Positions 8,423-16,785 of a stretch of 64,000 nt of DNA are shown one piece after another. How positions within the stretch are numbered: the stretch's first letter is position 1; each line of letters opens with the position of its first letter. The position numbers and the translations under genes were made by a program. Source of the DNA: an uncultured Lachnospiraceae bacterium (GTDB lineage Bacteria > Bacillota > Clostridia > Lachnospirales > Lachnospiraceae). A model generated the notes under the pieces. The model saw only the letters and a program-made list of their open reading frames with translations. It had not been told where the DNA came from and ran no database searches. The stretch is taken from assembly GCA_946558465.1 (NCBI GenBank), contig CAMNTM010000014.1:1-64000 (forward strand), given 5' to 3'.

Positions 8423-9010
8423 TTGAAACTCAGCTCACAGTTAAAAAGATACCGTTCGGAGATGGGGCTGTCACAGGAAGAATTGGCTGAAAAAATCTAT
8501 GTAACAAGACAGACTATATCAAATTGGGAAACCGAGAAAAGTTATCCTGATATCCACAGTCTGCTTTTACTTGGCTCATTTTTCAATGTTTCTCTGGATC
8601 AACTAATCAAAGGAGATGTGGAGACCATGAAAGAAGTGATTCAAGAATCCGAAATAACCCGGCTTCATCGTTATAGTATTGTTTATGCCGTCCTTCTTGT
8701 CGGATGTGCAATTTCCTTTCCTCTGCTTTATCATTTTTTAGATATAGCAGGGTTAGTCCTGTGGACAGTTTTCTATACCGTAACCATGATTTTTGCAATA
8801 AAAATTGAAAAAATAAAAAAGCAGAATTCCCTCCATACCTATAAAGAGATTGTTGCATTCATGGAGGGCGAACGATTGGATGAGATCTCTGCACAGCAGG
8901 AAATCGGCAAGCGGCCTTATCAAAAGGTTATGCTTGTGGCAGGAAGTGGTGCGATTGTGTTTGCCGTGATGGGCATAGTCGGGATGATTCTGAAATATCT
9001 AGGGCAGTGA
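8423..9010 (+). CDS. XRE-family transcriptional regulator with C-terminal membrane segments
   Basis: 195 residues from a TTG. An N-terminal helix-turn-helix covers residues 5-60 (LSQEELAEKIYVTRQTISNWE). Hydrophobic segments follow at about 85-105 and 107-127, and another near 170-190, so DNA binding is probably linked to the membrane. The SD AAGGAGG is only two bases from an in-frame ATG at 8417 but eight bases from the TTG at 8423, so TTG is preferred. Such HTH-membrane proteins are common in Firmicutes; the signal sensed is unknown. A strong hairpin terminator follows. Confidence 0.85.
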   Translation: MKLSSQLKRYRSEMGLSQEELAEKIYVTRQTISNWETEKSYPDIHSLLLLGSFFNVSLDQLIKGDVETMKEVIQESEITRLHRYSIVYAVLLVGCAISFPLLYHFLDIAGLVLWTVFYTVTMIFAIKIEKIKKQNSLHTYKEIVAFMEGERLDEISAQQEIGKRPYQKVMLVAGSGAIVFAVMGIVGMILKYLGQ

Positions 9011-9024
9011 TTTTATGGCAAAAT

Positions 9025-9058
9025 AAGGCCGGGAACCTATTTTTTAATTCCCGGCCTT
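9025..9058. terminator. Bidirectional terminator between convergent XRE and TetR genes
   Basis: Perfect 11-bp stem AAGGCCGGGAA / TTCCCGGCCTT with an AT-rich 12-base loop. It sits between the XRE gene (plus) and the end of the peptide-transport operon (minus). Confidence 0.8.
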
Positions 9059-9082
9059 CACTTTATTGCTGTCTGCCCAGCT

Positions 9083-9685
9083 TTATTTTGTGATCCCTTT
9101 TAAAAATAACTTATTAAAGTAAGAGTTTTTGATTCGTTCTTTCTCCTCAAAGGATGTAATGTTTTTTTTCCTGCAGTATAAAAGGATGTTGAACATAGAT
9201 GTCTTATACATATGAAGAATAAATTCCTCATCAATATCCTCTCTTAAACAATTCTGCTCTCTAAGCTGCCGCAGATTTTCTCTGAGCTCATTTTCTATAT
9301 CTTTATTAAATTTGTGAAAGTAATATTTTAACAGCAGCTCTTCTGACGCATTCGTTACAGTTTTATCCAGCACATACTCTTCCTCTGTCAGGACAGACCT
9401 CAAAAACTCCTTCTCTGCCGTACCATACACCATCGAAAAAGAATTCTGCCTGTTTTTTACCAGCTCTTTATACAGCTTATTTTCGCCGATATTCAGCATA
9501 TAAATATACAGATCATCCTTATCCTTAAAATACCTGTAAAAGCTTCCGATTGGAATATCGGCCTCTCTTGTCAGATCTCTGATTGTAATATCTTCATATT
9601 CGTTATTGTTAAACAGCTTGTAGGCTGCCTTTAAAATCTTCTGTTTTTTCTCTTCGGATAAATTATGAAATGTATCGTTTGGCAT
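9083..9685 (-). CDS. TetR/AcrR-family regulator of the peptide-transport operon
   Basis: 200 residues with a canonical N-terminal TetR helix-turn-helix (KILKAAYKLFNNNEYEDITI followed by READIPIGSFYRYFKDKDDL). The C-terminal ligand domain is unassigned. It is the last gene of the operon oppB-oppC-oppD-oppF-binding protein-M14 peptidase-tetR, 17 bases after the peptidase. A perfect 22-bp palindrome at the operon promoter (16586-16607) is the likely operator, so it would repress its own operon. The inducer is unknown, possibly a peptide or a breakdown product. Confidence 0.85.
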   Translation of the reverse strand: MPNDTFHNLSEEKKQKILKAAYKLFNNNEYEDITIRDLTREADIPIGSFYRYFKDKDDLYIYMLNIGENKLYKELVKNRQNSFSMVYGTAEKEFLRSVLTEEEYVLDKTVTNASEELLLKYYFHKFNKDIENELRENLRQLREQNCLREDIDEEFILHMYKTSMFNILLYCRKKNITSFEEKERIKNSYFNKLFLKGITK

Positions 9686-9702
9686 ATGCTCGATTCTTCT
9701 CC

Positions 9703-11067
9703 TTAAATGTTCTGGCTGACAATTAAGCCGCTTTCCAGCTGGATTTTAACCAGATCTTTGATTGGAACGACTTGATAATCCAATTCTTTCTCAAGATAAC
9801 TGCACTCTTCCTCAAGATAACCGCGAACAATTTCCTGTGCCTGCTTCAGCACCTCTAATTCCTCTTCTGTACACTGAGCTCTCTTCTCCAGCTCATGCGT
9901 AACCGCCCGTAAGGTCATTGATGTGCACAGGACAGCATAAAATTTACTAATGAGCAGAGAGTCAAACATTTCAGCTATTGTTGCCTCTTTCTTAAATTCC
10001 TCCTGCTCCGCCCATTCCCTCTGTGCCTCACCGGAAGAGTCCAGCGCCTCGATATTTTCCTTCACAAGAAGAATGAATTCGTTGTCGTCACTCACATACG
10101 GCGCAAACATGTCCACAACCTTCTCAAGCCTTCGGTAATGTGCATCGTTCATTTCCACACTCTCCAGGATAATCTCCCTCTTGCTTCTGCCGCACCCAGC
10201 CATATTCTTGATTCTCTCATCATAAAAATAAGGAAGCTCCGTAATCAACGATACACTGTCTTTAAACTGCCTTGCATAGGCTGAGCTGTCTGTTCCCCGG
10301 CCGTATGCCTCCTTTGCCGGTATAGGAGAAAATTCTTCCAGATAATCATAGATATCCTCTCCCGTTGTAATTTTATAAATAGCATCTGATAATATCTTGC
10401 AGCAGGGAATCTCCGGCTGTCCCATATGAAGGGGAAGTCCGCTTTGCTGCGGTACACTGCAAAGCTTATCCCAAATCTCAGGCATTTCCCTTCCGACATA
10501 CCAGAATACGCCTCCAAAGCCTGCATTATGTAAGGAGTATATAAAATCCGGCTTTATGTCCTCAATCAGCTTCATTAGCGCCTTCGTCTCAGGCAGCGGC
10601 CTGTCAAAATCATATTCCTTATAATGCATCGGGAAGGACCATTCTACCTGCACATCTCCTGCCGGCCTGAAAAAATTTTTCACATAATTGGTGACGGTAA
10701 ACGGTCCCTTAAACCAATTTTCATTCAGCTTCATACCATCCGGATCTACGCATTTCACAAGATACCATGTATACCCCAGCTCTTCGCAGAATTCTTTATC
10801 CGCGCATAGTACCTGCGAAAAATATTCCAGCATCATTGCTCCTATCGGTTCATTCGGATGAGGACAGGCAAACATAAGGCCCGTCTTGAGTCCGTTTCCT
10901 ATTTTCAGGCAGGTAAGTGCTCGTCCCTTCCGGGATTCCCCGATTTTAAACACTTCTACTAAATCAGGATATTTTTCCGCCAGTTCTTTTGTACTTCTAT
11001 CTAATTCTTCGACTGTGTAAAAACTTTTATAATCTGGTATATTTTTTAAAACCTCGTCAATTTTCAT
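9703..11067 (-). CDS. M14-family zinc carboxypeptidase
   Basis: About 454 residues. The M14 metal-binding and catalytic residues are recognisable (numbered from the first of three ATGs): H72 and E75 in PHPNEP, H182 in YSLHNAGF, and catalytic glutamate E279 in LITELPYF. No signal peptide is seen, so it probably acts in the cytoplasm on peptides imported by the adjacent ABC transporter. The gene begins with three ATG codons; the third, at 11067, is eight bases from AAGGA and is chosen. The C-terminal 150 residues are helical and charged and were not assigned. Substrate specificity cannot be read from the sequence. Confidence 0.82.
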   Translation of the reverse strand: MKIDEVLKNIPDYKSFYTVEELDRSTKELAEKYPDLVEVFKIGESRKGRALTCLKIGNGLKTGLMFACPHPNEPIGAMMLEYFSQVLCADKEFCEELGYTWYLVKCVDPDGMKLNENWFKGPFTVTNYVKNFFRPAGDVQVEWSFPMHYKEYDFDRPLPETKALMKLIEDIKPDFIYSLHNAGFGGVFWYVGREMPEIWDKLCSVPQQSGLPLHMGQPEIPCCKILSDAIYKITTGEDIYDYLEEFSPIPAKEAYGRGTDSSAYARQFKDSVSLITELPYFYDERIKNMAGCGRSKREIILESVEMNDAHYRRLEKVVDMFAPYVSDDNEFILLVKENIEALDSSGEAQREWAEQEEFKKEATIAEMFDSLLISKFYAVLCTSMTLRAVTHELEKRAQCTEEELEVLKQAQEIVRGYLEEECSYLEKELDYQVVPIKDLVKIQLESGLIVSQNI

Positions 11068-11078
11068 CATCATTTTCC

Positions 11079-12683
11079 TTATTTATCCAGCCAGATATAA
11101 GTGTATTCTTTGTACCCTGCTTTGTCAATAGCTTCATCTGACAATGGATGTCCTTTCACATATGAATAATATGGTGTTACAAGCATCATTTCTGACAGCG
11201 GAACCATCGGCAGGTCTTCAATCAAAATCTGTTGAGCTCTTATGTAATGTTCCTTTCTGTCCTCGTGGGTAACCTTCATTCTTCCTTCCGCCAGATTCTC
11301 ATCAAGCTCTTCATTCGCATATTCGTAAATATTCATAGAACCGTCAGAAGCAAACCTCAGAGACAGTCCCCCTGCATCGGGTCCCTGAAAACCGCCTAAA
11401 ACTGCAATTTCATAATCATGATTTACCCATACCTTATCTGTCCAGGCAGCCATCTCAGTAATATTAAGCTTTGCATCAATTCCGATTTCCTTCAGGTTAT
11501 CCTTTACAACTGTTCCGATATCACTGTATGGAATCTCATTCCATGCCTCAAGCTCAACCGAAAAATACATTCCATCCTTATCCGCTGTATATCCGGCCTC
11601 CTCAATCAGCTCCCTCGCCTTTTTTACATCACGCTCTGGATATACGTCCTCTGTATTCAAGGCCCATTCATATAAAGATACCATAGCCGTATCACAGCGC
11701 TGTCCGGCGCCTTTTAATGCCTTTTCTATAACTGCATCCTTATCTAAGCCTAATGCAACTGCCTGCCTGAGCTTCGGATCAGCAAATTTTCCTTCTTTTA
11801 CGTTAAAGGCTACCTGATATCTTGCAGGCCACTGCTGAAGACCAACTACATAGTTCTCATTTGCCTGCAGATTTCCCATCTCACTTAAAGGCGGATTAAT
11901 TCCAAGTATATCAAGTTCCCCATTATTAAATGCCTGAAGTGCTGTATTGGAATCTGGGATAACTGAGTAAATAATCTTATCCAAATACGGCACCTGGCCA
12001 AAATAATCATCATTTCTTTCCAGAGTTACACTGACGCCGCTCTTGTACTCTACAAACTTAAACGGTCCAGTGCCGATCGGCTTTTTATTAGCCGGATTAT
12101 CAAGCCAGTCTGTTCCTTCATACAAATGCGCAGGCATAATCAGGCAGCCATACCAGCCCAAATAAGAAAGCAGATTCGAATCATTCTGTGTCAGATGGAA
12201 GATAACTGTATAATCATCTGGAGCTTCAATACTTTCTACAGAAGAGAGATTACTTTTTATCTGTCCATCCTCATTGATAATCTGGTCAAAGGTCCATTTT
12301 ACATCTTTTGAAGTACAGTCTTCTCCGTCATGCCACTTTACTCCCTTTCTCAGATGGAAGGTAATCTCCAATCCGTCAGGAGATACCTCATAATCCTCCG
12401 CCAGATCCGGTACCAGCTCCTGCTTATTATTCAGTTTAATTAATCTGCTGAAAATATTCTGGCCGATATCAAACAGAACATCATCTGTCTTCGCATTTGG
12501 GTTAAAGGACTGTGGGTCCTGAGGAATACCGACTACAATCGTTCCTCCCTGTTTCGGCTCCCCGGAAGATTCTCCTCCTCCTGCATCTTCATTCGTTCCT
12601 CCTCCTTTTCCACAGCCTGCAGAAATAGTCAGGACAAATACTGACACAAGCAAAAGCGACATAAATTTTTTCATTTTTTTCAT
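11079..12683 (-). CDS. Oligopeptide ABC transporter substrate-binding lipoprotein (OppA/DppA family)
   Basis: 534 residues, solute-binding protein family 5. The N-terminus is a lipoprotein signal (basic MKKMKK, hydrophobic stretch, lipobox ISAGC). The family signature is seen in LRKGVKWHDGEDCTSKDVKW, and GTGPFKFVEY is typical. It captures peptides, or possibly other ligands such as nickel or opines used by this family, outside the membrane and delivers them to the adjacent permeases. In this operon it lies after the two ATPase genes and before the M14 peptidase. The ATG at 12683 has AAAGGA upstream. Confidence 0.92.
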   Translation of the reverse strand: MKKMKKFMSLLLVSVFVLTISAGCGKGGGTNEDAGGGESSGEPKQGGTIVVGIPQDPQSFNPNAKTDDVLFDIGQNIFSRLIKLNNKQELVPDLAEDYEVSPDGLEITFHLRKGVKWHDGEDCTSKDVKWTFDQIINEDGQIKSNLSSVESIEAPDDYTVIFHLTQNDSNLLSYLGWYGCLIMPAHLYEGTDWLDNPANKKPIGTGPFKFVEYKSGVSVTLERNDDYFGQVPYLDKIIYSVIPDSNTALQAFNNGELDILGINPPLSEMGNLQANENYVVGLQQWPARYQVAFNVKEGKFADPKLRQAVALGLDKDAVIEKALKGAGQRCDTAMVSLYEWALNTEDVYPERDVKKARELIEEAGYTADKDGMYFSVELEAWNEIPYSDIGTVVKDNLKEIGIDAKLNITEMAAWTDKVWVNHDYEIAVLGGFQGPDAGGLSLRFASDGSMNIYEYANEELDENLAEGRMKVTHEDRKEHYIRAQQILIEDLPMVPLSEMMLVTPYYSYVKGHPLSDEAIDKAGYKEYTYIWLDK

Positions 12684-12746
12684 AAGCCTTTTTCCTTTCT
12701 ATTAAAATTTTTAATACATTCCTTGTTCCATCTCGGATAAGGTTAT

Positions 12747-13778
12747 TTATGATAGATGAATTTCCCCCTGAGGGTCTTTTTCATCTGTCATCCTGTGAAT
12801 CCTATGACACGCTGCGCAGTGTGTCTCATTTATATAAACCGTCTCTGGATAGGTCTCATTACAAAGCTCATACGCACAAAAGCATCTTGGTGCAAAATAA
12901 CATCCCGGACCATTATCTATCGGACTGGGCGGTTCGCCGTCTACCTGGATTTTTTCTCGTTTTTCAAATACATCTATCGAAGAACAGTTAGAAATCAATG
13001 CTTTTGTGTATGGATGCTGTGGATTATGAAGAACTTCGTCTGCAATTCCCTCCTCCACAATTCTCCCCAGATACATCACTGCTACCCGGTCCGAAATATA
13101 CCGCACAGTGTTAATATCATGGGAAATGAACAAAAGAGTTGTTCCATTTTCTCTTGCAAGTCTTTTCAGCATCTTGAGCACATCTGCCCGGACTGATACA
13201 TCCAGCATAGAAACCGGTTCGTCTGAGATCAGCACCTTAGGCTTCAAGAGCATAGCTCTTAAGATGGATATTCTCTGAAGCTGTCCGCCGGACAGCTCGT
13301 GAGGATAACGGTCCAGATATTCCTCCGCCGGACACAGTCCCACCTCATTTAATCCCTTCAAAACCAATTCAAGCTTTTCCTGCTCTGTCTCTCCAATTCG
13401 GTGAATATCCAACGTTTCCGTCAAAATTTTCCGTATCGTAAAACGCGGGTCAAAGGTGTCAAAAGGATTCTGAAATACCATCTGTACTGTTCTGCGGAAT
13501 AAAAGACGGTCATTTTTATAAAACTCTCCGATCTCTCTTCCATCCAGCCAGATCTCTCCTTTTGAGGCGTCTTCAAGCTTAATCAAAAGTTTTCCAAATG
13601 TAGATTTTCCACAGCCAGACTCGCCGATAATCCCGATGATTTCTCCGGGCTTTACGAAAAGATTAATCCCATCTACCGCCTTTACTGTCTTTTTCGGCGC
13701 AAACAATCCCTGTCCCGATCTTTTTCCTCTCTGCATAAAATGTTTGTAAAGCCGGGTTACTTTAATACTGTATTCCAT
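12747..13778 (-). CDS. Oligopeptide ABC transporter ATP-binding protein (OppF-like)
   Basis: 343 residues. Walker A GESGCGKST, signature LSGGQLQRI, Walker B VLISDEP and the C-terminal oligopeptide-transporter cysteine motif (CYFAPRCFCAYELC) are all present. It powers uptake with the OppD-like subunit. The start at 13778 follows GGGAGG, and the gene overlaps the preceding ATPase gene by 17 bases; the frame is open five codons further upstream. Confidence 0.93.
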   Translation of the reverse strand: MEYSIKVTRLYKHFMQRGKRSGQGLFAPKKTVKAVDGINLFVKPGEIIGIIGESGCGKSTFGKLLIKLEDASKGEIWLDGREIGEFYKNDRLLFRRTVQMVFQNPFDTFDPRFTIRKILTETLDIHRIGETEQEKLELVLKGLNEVGLCPAEEYLDRYPHELSGGQLQRISILRAMLLKPKVLISDEPVSMLDVSVRADVLKMLKRLARENGTTLLFISHDINTVRYISDRVAVMYLGRIVEEGIADEVLHNPQHPYTKALISNCSSIDVFEKREKIQVDGEPPSPIDNGPGCYFAPRCFCAYELCNETYPETVYINETHCAACHRIHRMTDEKDPQGEIHLS

Positions 13779-14739
13779 TATTTCCTCCCTCAAAATGACA
13801 CATTACCTGTCTCCCATTTTCATATGTCACTGTCTGCGGCGGACAGGTAAAACATTTTTTCTGTGCATACGGACATCTCGGTGCAAACACACAGCCCTCC
13901 GGCAGCCTGCTTAAATCAGGAAGATTTCCATCCATACTGTATATTTCTGCCCGTTCTCCTTTAAAGTTGGGAAATGATTTTAAAAGTCCTATTGTATAAG
14001 GATGTCTTGGACTTGCTATCACATCTGTAACCAGACCATATTCTAATAGACATCCGGCATACATTACTGCAACCTTCCGGCATGTATTTGCCACAATTGA
14101 CATATCATGGGTAATCATCAGACGGGTAAGCTTCAGTTCCTTCTGAAGTTTCATAATCTCTTCCAGTATCTGTGATTCTGTGATTACATCCAGTGCAGTC
14201 GTCGCCTCATCCATGATTATCAGTTTTGGATTAAACATCAGACTTAACGCAATAGATACTCTCTGCATCATCCCGCCGGACAGCTCATGCTGATACAGAT
14301 GAAATACCCGTTCCGGCAGATTCACCATGCGAAACAGCTCCAGCACTCTTTTCTTTGTCTCAAGCTTCGAAACGTTCGGACAATGTACCTTATAAATATT
14401 CATCATCTGGTGTCCAATCCGGTGTACCGGACTTAAAGCATTCATAGACTTCTGAAATACTGCTGCAAGCTCCGTCCACCGTAACTTGTCAAATTCCTCT
14501 TCTGTCATTTTCAGAAGCTCTCTGTCATCAAATTCAATCTCTCCCTCTGTCACAGAAGTATCCTTAGGAAGAAGCCTCAATATCATCATAGCCAGCGTAG
14601 ACTTCCCGGAGCCGGATTCACCCACGATTCCGACAGAATCCTGCTGCTCCACCTCAAAGCTTACATCATTTACCGCATGTATCTCGGTATCCTTCACCTT
14701 ATAAATCACATTTGCATTTTTAATCGACAGCAGACTCAT
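13762..14739 (-). CDS. Oligopeptide ABC transporter ATP-binding protein (OppD-like)
   Basis: 325 residues. Walker A GESGSGKST, signature LSGGMMQRV, Walker B LIIMDEAT and the C-terminal motif CVFAPRCPYAQKKC identify the OppD/DppD family. It pairs with the OppF-like subunit encoded next, with overlapping ends that indicate coupling. It lies 9 bases after the OppC permease gene. Confidence 0.93.
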   Translation of the reverse strand: MSLLSIKNANVIYKVKDTEIHAVNDVSFEVEQQDSVGIVGESGSGKSTLAMMILRLLPKDTSVTEGEIEFDDRELLKMTEEEFDKLRWTELAAVFQKSMNALSPVHRIGHQMMNIYKVHCPNVSKLETKKRVLELFRMVNLPERVFHLYQHELSGGMMQRVSIALSLMFNPKLIIMDEATTALDVITESQILEEIMKLQKELKLTRLMITHDMSIVANTCRKVAVMYAGCLLEYGLVTDVIASPRHPYTIGLLKSFPNFKGERAEIYSMDGNLPDLSRLPEGCVFAPRCPYAQKKCFTCPPQTVTYENGRQVMCHFEGGNNGIQY

Positions 14740-14748
14740 ATGTACCTC

Positions 14749-15579
14749 CTATTTTTTCGCTCTTAGTTTTGGATTTAATACATTATTAAGTCCATCGCCT
14801 ATCAGATAAAATGCCAATACTGTAATTACAATTGCGAGACCTGAAAATGTAGACACCCACCATCCGTTCACCAGATAGGATTTTCCCTGATATACCATCT
14901 GCCCCCAGCTAATCAGATTCGGATCACCAAGTCCCAAAAAGCTCAGACTAGATTCCAAAAGAATTGCCTGGGAAATATTCATGGTCGTATTGGCAATAAT
15001 CGGGAAAATACCATTTGGAATAATATGTTCAATCAGTATCCTCCCCCTGCTTTTTCCCAATGTCATCTGTGCCTTTATAAATGTCCTTTCTCTCAGTGAC
15101 AATGCCTGTGCCCGCATAAGCTTTGCATTGCTTGTCCAGGTAGTCAGGCCAATAATAATCATCATGTTAAACAGATTTGAGCCAAATAAGGCTACTACAA
15201 TCAGAATCAGGAAAAAGGAGGGAAGCATCAGGAAAATATTAATAATTTCCGAGATAACCAAATCTGTTTTTCCCCCGAAAAATCCTGCAATTCCGCCTAT
15301 AACCACCCCTATCACTGCAGAAATCACCGCCGCAATAACTCCCACCATAATGGATGTTCTCGCACCATATATAATCCCGCTGAATACATCTCTTCCCAAA
15401 CCATCTGACCCAAGAAGATATTTGCTTCCCGGCGCTGCCAGAATATCCTCATTCAGCTTAAATGGGTCATGTGTCGCAAGCAGAGGCGCCGCTGCCGCAA
15501 CAAATAAAATTACAGTCAGAAAAATAATACCATTCCTTAACTGCTTATTGTCTTTTAACCGTGACATAGCTTCATTCAA
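14749..15579 (-). CDS. Oligopeptide ABC transporter permease (OppC/DppC-like)
   Basis: 276 residues, several membrane segments. The permease EAA-type loop is visible (RAQALSLRERTFIKAQMTLG, then RILIEHIIPN), and the N-terminal helix and DPF motif of the OppC group are present. It forms the channel together with the OppB-like permease encoded 18 bases upstream. Confidence 0.92.
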   Translation of the reverse strand: MNEAMSRLKDNKQLRNGIIFLTVILFVAAAAPLLATHDPFKLNEDILAAPGSKYLLGSDGLGRDVFSGIIYGARTSIMVGVIAAVISAVIGVVIGGIAGFFGGKTDLVISEIINIFLMLPSFFLILIVVALFGSNLFNMMIIIGLTTWTSNAKLMRAQALSLRERTFIKAQMTLGKSRGRILIEHIIPNGIFPIIANTTMNISQAILLESSLSFLGLGDPNLISWGQMVYQGKSYLVNGWWVSTFSGLAIVITVLAFYLIGDGLNNVLNPKLRAKK

Positions 15580-15597
15580 CCTTTCCTCAGAATTTTC

Positions 15598-16563
15598 TTA
15601 CTCATAACGGATTCTAGGATCAATCGCTGCGTATACAATATCAACCAGAAGCATCGTTACACTGATAGAAACCGACAATGTGAGATAGATTCCCATAAGA
15701 AGAGGATAATCCCGCTTCATAATAGCATCCATGAGAAGACGTCCCATACCCGGCCATGCAAATACAATCTCAACAATCACGATTCCTCCCAGTACATATG
15801 CAAGCGATATACCGAATAATGTGACTGTCGGAAGAATTGCATTCTTAAAAACATAATCCCTGAAAATCTGACTTTCCTTCATGCCGGCGGCCCGGAAGGT
15901 CGTAATAAAATCCTCCGACATAATCTGAATAACAGAAGATCTTGCAATCCGAAAGAATCTGGGTATCTGTATCAGTGTAACTGTAAGAAGCGGCAGAAAC
16001 AGATGATGAAGAATATCAAGTACCTTCGCAGAGCCTGTATATCCCGCTCGTAAATCTACCATTCCCGCTGTCGGAAAAAGCTTAAATGTAGATGCAAACA
16101 GCAGAATCATCATAAGTCCCAGCCAGAAACCTGGTGTAGAATCAAACACATAGGATATACTGTTAACAGCCACATCAAATCTTGATCCCTTTTTGCGCGC
16201 GGCATATATTCCAAGCATCGTCCCGATTACAACAGCCAGAATCACACCTGTAAGAGCCAGAAGAAGAGTCGGAAATATCTTTTCTGCAATCAATGTTACA
16301 ACCGGCTTATCACTGACAATCGAATAACCGAGATCTCCCTTTAAAAGTGTTCCCAAGTAATTTACAAACTGCATGGGAAGCGGTTTATCCAGACCATATT
16401 TCTCTGTCAGTGACTCGATCATCTCCGGCGACGGATTATCGTGCCCAGCCAGTATCGTAACCGGATTCCCCGGCGCCGCGTGAATGAGCACAAAACAAAT
16501 CAGCAGTGAGATAAATATAATCAGAACACCTGACAGTATTCTCTTAAGTAAGAATCTTTTCAT
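15598..16563 (-). CDS. Oligopeptide ABC transporter permease (OppB/DppB-like)
   Basis: 321 residues. The N-terminus MKRFLLKRILSGVLIIF and the HAAPGNPV motif are typical of OppB/DppB. The cytoplasmic EAA loop is seen as FITTFRAAGMKESQIFRDYV. It is the first gene of the peptide-transport operon; the promoter and a palindromic operator lie immediately upstream. Confidence 0.92.
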   Translation of the reverse strand: MKRFLLKRILSGVLIIFISLLICFVLIHAAPGNPVTILAGHDNPSPEMIESLTEKYGLDKPLPMQFVNYLGTLLKGDLGYSIVSDKPVVTLIAEKIFPTLLLALTGVILAVVIGTMLGIYAARKKGSRFDVAVNSISYVFDSTPGFWLGLMMILLFASTFKLFPTAGMVDLRAGYTGSAKVLDILHHLFLPLLTVTLIQIPRFFRIARSSVIQIMSEDFITTFRAAGMKESQIFRDYVFKNAILPTVTLFGISLAYVLGGIVIVEIVFAWPGMGRLLMDAIMKRDYPLLMGIYLTLSVSISVTMLLVDIVYAAIDPRIRYE

Positions 16564-16585
16564 ACAGCTTTACTCTCTCCTCTCC

Positions 16586-16607
16586 AAAAGCGAACATGTT
16601 CGCTTTT
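16586..16607. promoter_or_regulatory. Perfect 22-bp palindrome, probable TetR operator
   Basis: Each half reads AAAAGCGAACA and the two halves meet without a gap. It lies between the -10 box and oppB, about 11 bases downstream of TATGAT, where a bound dimer would block transcription. The TetR regulator encoded at the end of the operon is the natural candidate. No second copy was noticed. Confidence 0.75.
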
Positions 16608-16618
16608 TATATGGCTTT

Positions 16619-16647
16619 ATCATACACTAATGTGCAGAAGATGTCAA
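16619..16647 (-). promoter_or_regulatory. Strong sigma-A promoter of the peptide-transport operon
   Basis: Minus strand: TTGACA (16642-16647), exactly 17 bases, TATGAT (16619-16624). A promoter this close to consensus suits repression control by the adjacent palindrome. Confidence 0.85.
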
Positions 16648-16707
16648 ATAGTTTTATCATTTTGGAAAATTTTTGTGACATTTTGAAATATAGAAATAAT
16701 ATTGAAA

Positions 16708-16732
16708 ATAAAAACGGACTCCACAGAGTCCG
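16708..16732 (-). terminator. Terminator of galM
   Basis: Minus strand: CGGACTC / GAGTCCG stem (7 bp) with a TGTG loop followed by TTTTTATTTT. It lies about 54 bases after the galM stop. Confidence 0.85.
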
Positions 16733-16785
16733 CTCAAAACGTTTGAATAGGATCTTTCTTATTTTGCTTTTAAAATCTGACAATA

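Noticed and set aside
14981..15607. 208-codon plus-strand ORF opposite oppC
   Set aside because: Antisense shadow with low-complexity Ile/Thr content and no ribosome site.
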